DNA of 31,023 nucleotides from JAUWOY01 sp034431315. Lineage in GTDB: Bacteria > Chloroflexota > Anaerolineae > VGOG01. How positions within the stretch are numbered: the first letter of the stretch is position 1; the number at the start of each line of letters is the position of its first letter. The position numbers and the translations under genes were made by a program. Under the pieces are notes generated by a model. That model ran no database searches, had not been told where the DNA came from, and worked only from the letters and a program-made list of their open reading frames with translations. This document shows positions 15,447 through 22,730 of the stretch, one piece after another. The DNA lies in assembly GCA_034431315.1 (NCBI GenBank), contig DAOUDK010000061.1, positions 1 through 31,023 of the forward strand, in the 5' to 3' direction.

Positions 15447-15480
15447 GAACGAAAAGAGGCAAGTCCAGATGCTTGGACTT
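15447..15480 (-). terminator. Probable terminator of the acetyl-CoA synthetase gene
   Basis: Beginning 14 bases after the acs stop, AAGTCCA (15480-15474) pairs with TGGACTT (15467-15461) around a six-base loop. A TTTT-containing T-rich stretch follows after a five-base gap. It would separate acs from the AOR operon. Confidence 0.6.
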
Positions 15481-15493
15481 TGGACAAATGAAC

Positions 15494-17530
15494 TCAGTCA
15501 CCTTGAACCCCTTTACGGACTTCCTCGACAATTTCTGGGTTAGCTAACGTCGTTACATCACCAACGTCCGTCCTGTTAGAGATAGCTGCCAGGACACGGC
15601 GCATAATCTTTCCAGAACGAGTCTTAGGCATATCGGGTACAATATATACGTGCTTCGGCCTGGCTATTTTGCCAATTGTTGTCTCAATAGCCTTTACAAC
15701 TTTGTCTTCTATTTCTCTGCTGTGCTCGTAGCCCGGCTTAAGAGACACATAAACATCAGGCACCCGACCCTTTAACTCATCTGCCAGAGGGACAACCGAT
15801 GCTTCTGCTACCTCTGGGACAGTAAGACAAGCGGACTCTAACTCTTTGGTGCCCAATCGGTGACCGGCAACGTTGATGACATCGTCAACTCTGCCTAAAA
15901 TTCGGAAGTATCCATCTTCAGCCTGCATGGCTCCATCACCTGTTAAGTAAGGCCAGTCACGCCAGTCCTTACTATCCTTATTCTTGCAATACTTTTCATA
16001 ATATACCTCAACGTATCGCTCGCGATCTCCCCATATTGTCTGGAACGCCCCTGGCCATGGATTCCTAATGCATATATTCCCTGCCTTACCTGATCCCGCT
16101 TCAACCTCATTCCCATCCTCATCATAGATTACCGGATGGATACCCGGCACGCCGGGACCTGTGCTTCCAGGCTTCATAGGTTGAAGCGCTGGCAAAGTGC
16201 TGCAGAGAAATCCTCCATTTTCCGTTTGCCACCAGGTGTCAACAATGACCGCTTCACCTTTGCCGACGACCTTGTGATACCATTTCCACACCTCTGGTTC
16301 TATTGGTTCTCCCACTGTCGTCATGTGCTTGAAGTGGTAATTGTATTTCTGTGGCTCATCAGGACTGGCTTTTCTTAACATCCGTATCGTAGTCGGCGCA
16401 GTGTGGAATATGTTTACATCAAGTCGCTCGGCTATTCTCCAGGGACGCCCGGCATCGGGGTAGGTGGGGACTCCTTCGTACATGATGCTCGTTGCCGCAA
16501 GCGCCAGCGGGCCATAAACAATATATGAATGACCCGTGATCCACCCTATATCCGCCATGCACCAGTAAACATCCTCCGGATGGATGTCCTGGACATACTT
16601 TGATGTACCCGTAACGTAGGCCAGATAGCCACCTATACTATGCTGACAGCCCTTAGGTTTTGCAGTTGTCCCGCTGGTATACATAATAAAGAGAGGATCT
16701 TCAGCGGGCATAGGAACGGGATCGACTCTTTTGCCGGCATAATCCTTAAGCACTTCGTCCATAAAGTAATCACGACCCTCTACCATTGGCGTCTCGGAGA
16801 CATATTTCCCAGGATAACGTCTCCAAACCAGGACTTTATCAACTGTTTGGCCCTCCTCTCCCGCTACCTGAAGGGCTATGTCAGCGTTTTCTTTGTGATC
16901 AAGCAGCTTGCCAGACCGGTAGTAACCGTCAATGGTTATCAGGACACGACTTCCAGAGTCTGCTATCCTTTCGCCGCACGCTCTGCCACTAAATCCGCCG
17001 TATACCTCAGAATGAATTACGCCCAGTCTGGCACAAGCAAGCATCGTGATCGGGAGTTCTGGAACCATCGGCATGTGAAGCGTTACTCTATCGCCAGCCT
17101 TAAGTCCAGCAAAGTCTCTAAGAAGTGCCGCAAGTTCATTCACCCTGACATAAAGTTCCTGATACGTTAGGGCCACGTGAGGTTCATCCTCCGGTTCCGG
17201 TACGTAAATGATCGCTGCCTTATTTTTGTACTTCGGTAAGTGTCTATCAACACAGTTGTAGCAGGCATTTATCTTGCCGCCAACAAACCACTTCCAGCAA
17301 GGGGCATCGCTCGTATCAAGCGTCGTATGCCAATACTGATACCAGTCAAGCAAATCGGCATACTCCTTGAAGCACTCAGGGAAATTATCCAGGCTAAACC
17401 GCTCATAGATACCTGGGTCAGTCATGTTTGCCTGAGCGATAAATTGCGTCGAGGGGTAGAAATACTCCTCTTCCTGCCAGTGAACTGCGATCTGAGCTTC
17501 ACTAACTTCTACCAATTCCTTTTCACTCAT
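15494..17530 (-). CDS. acsA: Acetyl-CoA synthetase (AMP-forming)
   Basis: 678 residues. Adenylate-forming core motifs are complete: MYTSGTTAKPKG (A3), WWQTENGG (A5), YLTGDGA (A7), the hinge ILGRVDDVINVAGHRL (A8), and PKTRSGKIMRRVL containing the catalytic lysine that is commonly acetylated. It makes acetyl-CoA from acetate, ATP and CoA. AAGGAAGG lies upstream of the ATG at 17530. Base composition is clearly richer in A/T than its neighbours, with many AT-ending codons, suggesting recent transfer. It has its own perfect promoter and terminator, so it is a single-gene unit between the broken AOR maturase and AOR. It could activate acids made by AOR. Confidence 0.96.
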   Translation of the reverse strand: MSEKELVEVSEAQIAVHWQEEEYFYPSTQFIAQANMTDPGIYERFSLDNFPECFKEYADLLDWYQYWHTTLDTSDAPCWKWFVGGKINACYNCVDRHLPKYKNKAAIIYVPEPEDEPHVALTYQELYVRVNELAALLRDFAGLKAGDRVTLHMPMVPELPITMLACARLGVIHSEVYGGFSGRACGERIADSGSRVLITIDGYYRSGKLLDHKENADIALQVAGEEGQTVDKVLVWRRYPGKYVSETPMVEGRDYFMDEVLKDYAGKRVDPVPMPAEDPLFIMYTSGTTAKPKGCQHSIGGYLAYVTGTSKYVQDIHPEDVYWCMADIGWITGHSYIVYGPLALAATSIMYEGVPTYPDAGRPWRIAERLDVNIFHTAPTTIRMLRKASPDEPQKYNYHFKHMTTVGEPIEPEVWKWYHKVVGKGEAVIVDTWWQTENGGFLCSTLPALQPMKPGSTGPGVPGIHPVIYDEDGNEVEAGSGKAGNICIRNPWPGAFQTIWGDRERYVEVYYEKYCKNKDSKDWRDWPYLTGDGAMQAEDGYFRILGRVDDVINVAGHRLGTKELESACLTVPEVAEASVVPLADELKGRVPDVYVSLKPGYEHSREIEDKVVKAIETTIGKIARPKHVYIVPDMPKTRSGKIMRRVLAAISNRTDVGDVTTLANPEIVEEVRKGVQGD

Positions 17531-17569
17531 GGGGTTACCTTCCTTTCGGAGATTATGACACCTGAAAAT

Positions 17570-17598
17570 ATTATAGCCCAATTGTCACATCTTGTCAA
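17570..17598 (-). promoter_or_regulatory. Perfect consensus promoter of acsA
   Basis: On the minus strand TTGACA (17598-17593) and TATAAT (17575-17570) are separated by exactly 17 bp. Transcription should start near 17563, giving a leader of about 33 bases. TTGTCA is repeated directly across the region (17583-17588 and 17592-17597 on the plus strand). Confidence 0.9.
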
Positions 17599-17695
17599 GC
17601 ATTTTCGGGCCTGCAATCCCGTAATTGTGCAAGTTGGCCCGCGTCTGAACTACAGAGGTGAATGGCCATTAGGATGCCGCAGGTGGTTTTCCCCG

Positions 17696-18305
17696 TCATG
17701 GGCATCTCACGATGTCTTGCGCACACAAGCAATCGGCGCACGAGGGCACGTTGCCCCAGCAGTCCTCGTTGTCCTCGGCGAAGGTGCAGGCCATGCCACA
17801 GTCCACGCACGACGGGAAGCGCATCTCCCGCACCTTGGCCCGGAAGCGGACATACTCTTCCGAACTCCAGACCCACCATCGTCTCATCCAGCAGCAGGCC
17901 ATTGGTGGCCAGGGTCAACCCCACCTCCAACTCCGCGGCCAGTGTCAGCATGTCTGGGAAGCGGGGATGGGCCAGCGGCTCGCCGAAACCGCCGAAGGTT
18001 ACCCGCCGCAGGCTTTGCCCTGAGGGACTCGAAGGGTCGGCGAAGGCCCGCAAACCCTCGATCACGGCCTGGAACGTCTCCCAGCTCATCTTGTCGGGGG
18101 TGTCGCGCCACACCTGGCGCACGCACATAGCGCAGTTCAAGTTGCAACGGGCCGTCACCTCAATGTAGGCCCGGCGGGCATCGGGCCGGGCAAAGCGCAA
18201 CGCCAGGCCGTCTTCGATGGGCTCGAAGACGAGCCGCGTCCCCGCCCCAAGTCCACTACGGGCCACGTAGTCGGTCGGCAAGGTCAACCGGCCATGCTCT
18301 TCCAT
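17696..18305 (-). pseudogene. Broken radical-SAM maturase of tungsten-type oxidoreductase
   Basis: The N-terminal part, from ATG 18305, reads MEEHGRLTLPTDYVA, an AbrB-like lead, then YIEVTARCNLNCAMCVRQVWRD with the C54-x3-C58-x2-C61 SAM cluster, FGGFGEPLAHPRF and LATNGLLLDETMVG. At about 17865 the sequence jumps to the family's normal C-terminal end in another frame: SSEEYVRFRAKVREMRF, then CVDCGMAC and CADCLCAQDIVRCP, stopping at 17696. The central part of the barrel is missing and the two pieces are out of frame. In frame, the first piece runs on into nonsense to a stop at 17595. It is therefore a deletion pseudogene, or an assembly error. The family matures aldehyde oxidoreductases of the AOR type encoded nearby. 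Confidence 0.8.
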
Positions 18306-18317
18306 ATCTGATTTCGC

Positions 18318-19652
18318 TCACAGGCTCACTCCCAAATCAGCTTTACCTTCCCGATCCCAAACGCGCAAGATGCCAACCACCTCCCCCATCGTCCCCGCCA
18401 CCTCGACTCTAACCCCCAGCCTCTCCCCTATCGCGGCTGGGCTCATGTCGTCGAGGGTCAGCTCCCCTGAGGCGTCGAACATGGCCCGCGGGAGGAACAC
18501 GAGATCACCTAGGTCACAATCCCGCAAAGCCTCGACCACGTCCCGCCCCGTGAGGAGCCCCGAAACGGTCACCGTCGGCCCGAAGAAACGATTCTCCACC
18601 GCTGCGACCTCAACTGCCACCTCGGACAGTTCCGCCGCTTTCCTCTCCAACACCGGCGCGATCAGCGTCCCGCAGACCAAAGTAACCCTCCCAACCCGAA
18701 ACTCGCAACCCGAAACCCGAAACTCGCAACCCGAAACCCGAAACTCCTCATCCAAAAGCACCCTGGTCAGCCCCACCCCGTTCTCCAGTTGAGGAAAGCC
18801 ATCGTACTCTTCGGCCGGAGGCACTTCCAGGCCAGCCAGCAGGTACCACTCATCGGAGGCATAAATCAGGCTGAGACCATGCTGGCGTCGGTATTCTCGC
18901 TGCCAGGCTGAGATCTGAGCGATGATCGGCCCCGCCTCTTCGGGCACATAGGTACGAAAGGGACAGCGATGGTACCTGGTCAGGCCCAGGGGAACGACGG
19001 CGATGGACTGCACGGTCGGATAGAGGGCGGCCAGGTCGGCCACGGTGCGGGCCAGATGCCGGCCATCGTTGAAGCCGGGGATGAGGACGATCTGGGCATG
19101 AACCTGGATGCCCAGGCCCCCCAGCCGCTTCAACTGCCCAATGACGTCGGGAGCGACGGGATTGCCCAGGATGCGGCGACGCAGAGCCAGGTCGGTGGCG
19201 TGGACGGAGACGTAGAGGGGACTGAGGCGCTGCTCGGCCAGGCGATCCCAATCGTCCTCGGTGAGGTTGGTCAAAGTGATGAAATTGCCAAACAGGAAGG
19301 AATAACGATAGTCATCGTCTTTTACGTAGAGGGAGCGCCGCATTCCCGGCGGCATCCCCTCAAGGAAGCAGAATTCGCAGCGGTTGTTACACCGGCGGAG
19401 GCCATCGAAGGTCGGCTCGGCGAACTCGAGGCCCAGCTCCTGGTCGTAGCCCCGCTCCACCCGGTAGACGATCCGCTCCCCGCCCCGTTCCACGGCCAGC
19501 TCCAGCTCCTCCTCAGCCCCGTAGAAGCGGTAATCAATGACGTCGCGCAAAACGTGGCCGTTGATGGAGAGAAGTACGTCGCCAGGCCGCAAGCCCAGCT
19601 CTGCAGCAATACTGCCTGAGTGTACCTCCGCGATCACCCCGCCCCTGGCCAA
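18318..19652 (-). CDS. DUF512 protein: PDZ domain plus radical-SAM-like domain
   Basis: 444 residues. An N-terminal PDZ-like domain (GVIAEVHSGSIAAELGLRPGDVLLSING) is followed by a cluster motif CNNRCEFCFLEGMPPGMRRS (C-x3-C-x2-C), then FGNFITLTNL and VHAQIVLIPGFNDG of this conserved family, whose substrate is not established. The start is TTG at 19652, four bases after the preceding gene, because homologues begin right at this glycine-rich strand; AGGA lies 9 bases upstream. Near residue 305 a tandem 7-bp repeat encodes FRVSGCEFRVSGCEFRV, adding two cysteines not expected in the family. Confidence 0.9.
   Translation of the reverse strand: MARGGVIAEVHSGSIAAELGLRPGDVLLSINGHVLRDVIDYRFYGAEEELELAVERGGERIVYRVERGYDQELGLEFAEPTFDGLRRCNNRCEFCFLEGMPPGMRRSLYVKDDDYRYSFLFGNFITLTNLTEDDWDRLAEQRLSPLYVSVHATDLALRRRILGNPVAPDVIGQLKRLGGLGIQVHAQIVLIPGFNDGRHLARTVADLAALYPTVQSIAVVPLGLTRYHRCPFRTYVPEEAGPIIAQISAWQREYRRQHGLSLIYASDEWYLLAGLEVPPAEEYDGFPQLENGVGLTRVLLDEEFRVSGCEFRVSGCEFRVGRVTLVCGTLIAPVLERKAAELSEVAVEVAAVENRFFGPTVTVSGLLTGRDVVEALRDCDLGDLVFLPRAMFDASGELTLDDMSPAAIGERLGVRVEVAGTMGEVVGILRVWDREGKADLGVSL
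18693..18748. repeat. Tandem 7-bp repeat array inside the DUF512 gene
   Basis: Eight contiguous 7-base units on the plus strand, of the forms AACCCGA and AACTCGC, ending AACTCCT. They encode repeated FRVSGCE residues in the gene's frame. The units are reverse-complement relatives of the GAGTTTC array at 25537. Confidence 0.9.
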
Positions 19653-19655
19653 CGG

Positions 19656-20363
19656 CTACCGTCCTTTCTCGCCACCTGGCAGGTTGCTGGAGCTGCCCGG
19701 CGGAAAAGCGAGATACTTTTCAGTGGCCGATTCGAGGTCGCTGTAGATACCCCGGCGCTCAGGCGGCAGCAGGGAAGCCAGTTGATACATCCCTTCCTCG
19801 GTCATCTTGCCCATGACCGTCCGCCCGAACCTTTTCTGTCCAGCGGAGAAGCGAAAGACCTGGCCGATAACTACTTTGATGGAAGTGCGACGCAGTCTTG
19901 ACAGATTGGTCCAGAAGTGCTCCCCTCCTATAATGGCCATGAGCAGCACAGGAGCATCGGCACGCAAAGCGATGAAGGTCATGCCATCGTGGCCTTTCTG
20001 CAGCCGCCCGTCGCCGCTCCTCGTGCCTTCGGGAGCCATGAGCAATGCCTGGCCGCCAGCCAGCACCTCCAGGGAGCGGCGGATGGCCTGGCGATCCACT
20101 TCGCCCCGGCGCACAGGGAAAGCGCCGTAGAGCCTGGCGACAATGCCAAAGAGGGGATGGCGGAAATTCTCTACCTTGGACATTATCACCATTTCCCGTG
20201 GCATCACCGCGCTGGCCAACCCCGGGTCGAGAAAATTGGTGTGGGTCATCGCCAGGATCAACGGCCCCTCAGGAGGCACGTTCTCCAAGCCGACGACCTC
20301 CAACTTGAGGAGGATCTTGGCCAGGCCCCGGACGACAGAGTCACACAAATGACGAGTCCACAT
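19656..20363 (-). CDS. PlsC-like 1-acylglycerol-3-phosphate acyltransferase
   Basis: 235 residues of the lysophospholipid acyltransferase family. The HX4D catalytic motif is in MTHTNFLDPG (near residue 40) and the substrate motif is APEGTRSGDG. It would acylate lysophosphatidate or a related acceptor at the membrane. GAGGG precedes the ATG at 20363. The C-terminal 25 residues are Pro/Gly-rich. It is followed closely by the DUF512 gene and preceded by a repeat-filled gap and a second PlsC-like gene, so the two may be a tandem pair with different acyl preferences. Confidence 0.9.
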   Translation of the reverse strand: MWTRHLCDSVVRGLAKILLKLEVVGLENVPPEGPLILAMTHTNFLDPGLASAVMPREMVIMSKVENFRHPLFGIVARLYGAFPVRRGEVDRQAIRRSLEVLAGGQALLMAPEGTRSGDGRLQKGHDGMTFIALRADAPVLLMAIIGGEHFWTNLSRLRRTSIKVVIGQVFRFSAGQKRFGRTVMGKMTEEGMYQLASLLPPERRGIYSDLESATEKYLAFPPGSSSNLPGGEKGR

Positions 20364-20379
20364 CCTTCACCCTCGATGG

Positions 20380-20470
20380 CCCTCTCCCCCTAACCCCCTC
20401 TCCCAACCCTGGGAGCGAGGGAATTTCAGCTCCCCTCCCCTAAAGTTAGGGGAGGGGTTGGGGGTGGGGG
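20380..20470. repeat. CCCTAACCCC/GGGTTGGGG-type dispersed repeat
   Basis: A run of pyrimidine-rich then purine-rich DNA (CCCCCTAACCCCCTCTCCCAA, then GGGAGGGGTTGGGGG) with an internal hairpin around AAAGTTAGG. The 20430-20470 part recurs almost unchanged at 23241-23283. Read on the minus strand in the frame of the upstream acyltransferase, it would encode a TPNPSPNF-type tail. Confidence 0.75.
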
Positions 20471-20693
20471 CATAGACCATGCGCGTCAAGCTAAGACAGC
20501 AGACTGCGGGAAAACGCTTGCTGACCAGCACCGCCGTGGCATGAAGTGCCACGGCTACAAAGCTGCCACCCCGTAAAACGGGGTTCTTGAGCCTGATTCA
20601 TCAGGCGGGAGCTTCGTAGCACGGCCACTTCATGGCCGTGCGGCCCCGGCAAGCACGACACCATCCTTAACTTGACGCGCATGGGGCATAGAC
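20468..20693. mobile_element. Candidate MITE with 18-bp inverted termini and 10-bp direct repeats
   Basis: GGGCATAGAC is present at 20468-20477 and 20684-20693, exactly abutting a 206-bp element whose ends CATGCGCGTCAAGCTAAG (20478-20495) and CTTAACTTGACGCGCATG (20666-20683) are inverted repeats with one mismatch. Inside are REP-like hairpins GCCGTGGCA/TGCCACGGC (20533-20555) and GCACGGCCA/TGGCCGTGC (20619-20641), a CCCCGTAAAACGGGG hairpin and GCCTGATTCATCAGGC. The two REP-like halves are themselves inverted copies of each other. There is no coding capacity. The right terminus supplies the last codons and stop of the neighbouring acyltransferase. Confidence 0.8.
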
Positions 20694-21329
20694 GCCCCAA
20701 TACTCAGGGGGCAGCATGGCGGCGATGCGATACATGATCTCATCGGTGAGCTCGGCCACCTGTTGGCGTCGCGCCTGAGGCTTGCTGGCCCGGGGCGGCG
20801 TGATAATGACTTCGCCGAAGGTAACGGTCAGCCGGGGGCGGCGCAGGCGCTTCCACTCGGCGTAGGTCTTCTCCGTGCCGGTCAGGGCCACAGGAAGGAT
20901 CGGCGCACCGCTGCGCAGGGCCAGGTAGGCGACGCCCTGCCGCGCTTGCTCCAGAGCACCGGTCAAGCTCTGCCTAGCTTCCGGGGCCAGGGCCAGAATC
21001 CTGCCCTCGGCCAGCACCTGCAGCGCCCGCCGGATGACCTCGCGGTCGAACTGGTCGCGGTGCACGGGGATGGTGCCGTAGAGCCGGAGCAACTGGCCGG
21101 TGACGGGAACGTGATAGAGATTCTCCAGAGCTATGCCCTCTACAGGCTGAGGCAGAAAGGGTAACACCAGAGCGGCATCGAGATGCGCCAGGTGGTTAAA
21201 GGCCACCAGCAGCGGCCCGCCCTGGGGAATGTTATCCAAGCCCTTTATCTCCAGGCGCGCGCAGAGCCTCAAGAACACCCTCAAGACAAAACAAGCCCAA
21301 CGTCGAAAGATCAGGCGTCCTCTGCTCAT
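20667..21329 (-). CDS. PlsC-like acyltransferase with variant motif and MITE-derived end
   Basis: 220 residues. The HX4D motif is present in FNHLAHLDAAL, but the usual PEGTRS substrate motif reads APEARQSLTG, so the Gly and Thr positions are replaced and substrate binding may differ. The ATG at 21329 overlaps the cmk stop (ATGA). The final residues PCASS and the TAA come from the inverted terminus of the MITE. Removing the element and one target copy would let the frame run through the repeat to a TGA at 20367, almost touching the next acyltransferase, so the two genes were probably adjacent before insertion. Confidence 0.88.
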   Translation of the reverse strand: MSRGRLIFRRWACFVLRVFLRLCARLEIKGLDNIPQGGPLLVAFNHLAHLDAALVLPFLPQPVEGIALENLYHVPVTGQLLRLYGTIPVHRDQFDREVIRRALQVLAEGRILALAPEARQSLTGALEQARQGVAYLALRSGAPILPVALTGTEKTYAEWKRLRRPRLTVTFGEVIITPPRASKPQARRQQVAELTDEIMYRIAAMLPPEYWGVYAPCASS

Positions 21330-21994
21330 ATCAACTCCTCCACCCTGGCCAAAACCTCGGCTATGCTCAGCCCTGTCGTGTCAATGATGATGGCATCGTC
21401 GGCGGGGCGAAGCGGAGCCGCCTCTCGCTCACTGTCAATCTTGTCCCTCCGACGCATGGCCTCCAAAACCTCTTCGTAATCGGCGTCCTCTCCCCTTTCC
21501 AAGACCTCCCGGTGACGACGGCGGGCCCTCTCCTCAACAGTGGCATCCAGGTAGACCTTGAGATCCGCATCAGGAAGAACCACGGTGCCAATGTCTCGCC
21601 CCATCATGACGATGCGTCCTCGTCGCCCGATTCGCCGCTGTTGATCCGTGAGAGCCCGGCGCACGCCGGGGTAGGCTGAGACGGGCGAGACGTTGGCGTC
21701 CACCTCCGGCCGGCGGATCTGCCAAGTGACGTCCTGCCCATTGGCATGGACGGTGTACTGCCGCCCATCGCCAACAGTGGGCCGGGTGATATTGATCTCG
21801 ACGCTTTCGGCCAGAGCAGTGATAGCCTCCTCGTCAGCGATGTCAATCCCCTGCTGCAGCGCGATCCAGGTGACAGCTCGGTACATCGCCCCCGTGTCGA
21901 GGTAAAGGTAGCCCAGCCGTTGGGCCAGGAGCTCCCCGATGGTACTCTTGCCTGAGGCGGCGGGGCCGTCAATGGCGATGGTGGATGGTTTCAC
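21326..21994 (-). CDS. cmk: Cytidylate kinase
   Basis: 222 residues. The P-loop is IDGPAASGKSTIGELLA (near 8-24), and the CMP-binding YLDTGAMYRAVTW, MGRDIGTVVLPDADLK and DKIDSEREAAPLRPADDAIIIDTT are standard for bacterial CMP/dCMP kinase. It phosphorylates CMP for nucleic acid and lipid synthesis. The start is GTG at 21994, overlapping the pseudouridine synthase gene by 26 bases, with GAGG upstream. The order scpB, rluB, cmk resembles conserved gene neighbourhoods in Gram-positive bacteria. Confidence 0.97.
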   Translation of the reverse strand: MKPSTIAIDGPAASGKSTIGELLAQRLGYLYLDTGAMYRAVTWIALQQGIDIADEEAITALAESVEINITRPTVGDGRQYTVHANGQDVTWQIRRPEVDANVSPVSAYPGVRRALTDQQRRIGRRGRIVMMGRDIGTVVLPDADLKVYLDATVEERARRRHREVLERGEDADYEEVLEAMRRRDKIDSEREAAPLRPADDAIIIDTTGLSIAEVLARVEELI

Positions 21995-22730
21995 TCTTCA
22001 GTTTCCTCACTTCCCTTTTTGTCAAATACCGCCATTCCCCCACCAACAAATCTCCCAACTCCAGCGGCCCGATTCGGACCCGGACCAGCCGCCGCACCGG
22101 GTGGCCCAGGGCAGCGCACATCCGCCGGATGTGGCGTTTCTTGCCCTCGTGGAGGATGATGCGCAGCCAGGCCCTGCCGCTGGGGGCCTCCTCCCAGCCG
22201 TGGCTCCGGGCCTCCGGACCTGGCCGCTCCAGCCGCTCGACGGCGTCGGCGCGCAGGGTTTGGCCGTCATGATCCACACCCCCCAGCATCCGCCGCAGGG
22301 TCGCCCCTGTAGGTTCCCCCACCACCAGAGCCAGGTACTCTTTCTGGTGCTCATAGCGGGGGTGGGTGAGGCGGTGGGCCAACTCCCCGTCGTTGGTGAG
22401 GAGCAGTAGCCCCTCGCTTTCGGCGTCCAGGCGACCCACCGGGTAGAGCCGCTTCCCGGCCGGTACCAAACCCAGTGCCGAAGAACGGCCGCGGAAATCC
22501 CGGGTGTCGCTCAGATAGCCCCGTGGCTTATGGAGGAGGATGTAGACCTTCTCCTCCGTGGTGATGGGCCGCCCGTCGACTTCGATGGTGTCCTGGCCGG
22601 GATCCACTTTGGTGCCCAGCTTAGTGACCACCTGGCCGTTGACCCGCACCCGCCCCTGCAGGATCAGCTTCTCACACTTTCGCCGCGAGGCGACGCCGGC
22701 GTGGGCCAGCACTTTCTGGAGACGCTCCAT
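21969..22730 (-). CDS. rluB: 23S rRNA pseudouridine synthase, RluB/RsuA family
   Basis: 253 residues. An S4 RNA-binding domain (MERLQKVLAHAGVASRRKCEKLI) is followed by the catalytic domain with the aspartate in PVGRLDAESEGLLLLTNDGELA and EGKKRHIRRMCAALGHPV. It isomerises a uridine in 23S rRNA (RluB type). The ATG at 22730 shares one base with the scpB stop (TGATG), and GGAG lies upstream. A 59-codon upstream extension of the frame lies inside scpB and is rejected. The rluB call over rsuA rests on the scpB neighbour. Confidence 0.93.
   Translation of the reverse strand: MERLQKVLAHAGVASRRKCEKLILQGRVRVNGQVVTKLGTKVDPGQDTIEVDGRPITTEEKVYILLHKPRGYLSDTRDFRGRSSALGLVPAGKRLYPVGRLDAESEGLLLLTNDGELAHRLTHPRYEHQKEYLALVVGEPTGATLRRMLGGVDHDGQTLRADAVERLERPGPEARSHGWEEAPSGRAWLRIILHEGKKRHIRRMCAALGHPVRRLVRVRIGPLELGDLLVGEWRYLTKREVRKLKSETIHHRH

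Noticed and set aside
18693..18748. CRISPR-like array
   Set aside because: The repeated units are contiguous 7-mers without spacers, inside a gene, and no cas genes are near.
20367..20552. Small minus-strand frame across the repeat and the MITE end
   Set aside because: Its sequence is a translation of the MITE interior and the GC-rich repeat. The downstream part is better explained as the old tail of the acyltransferase.
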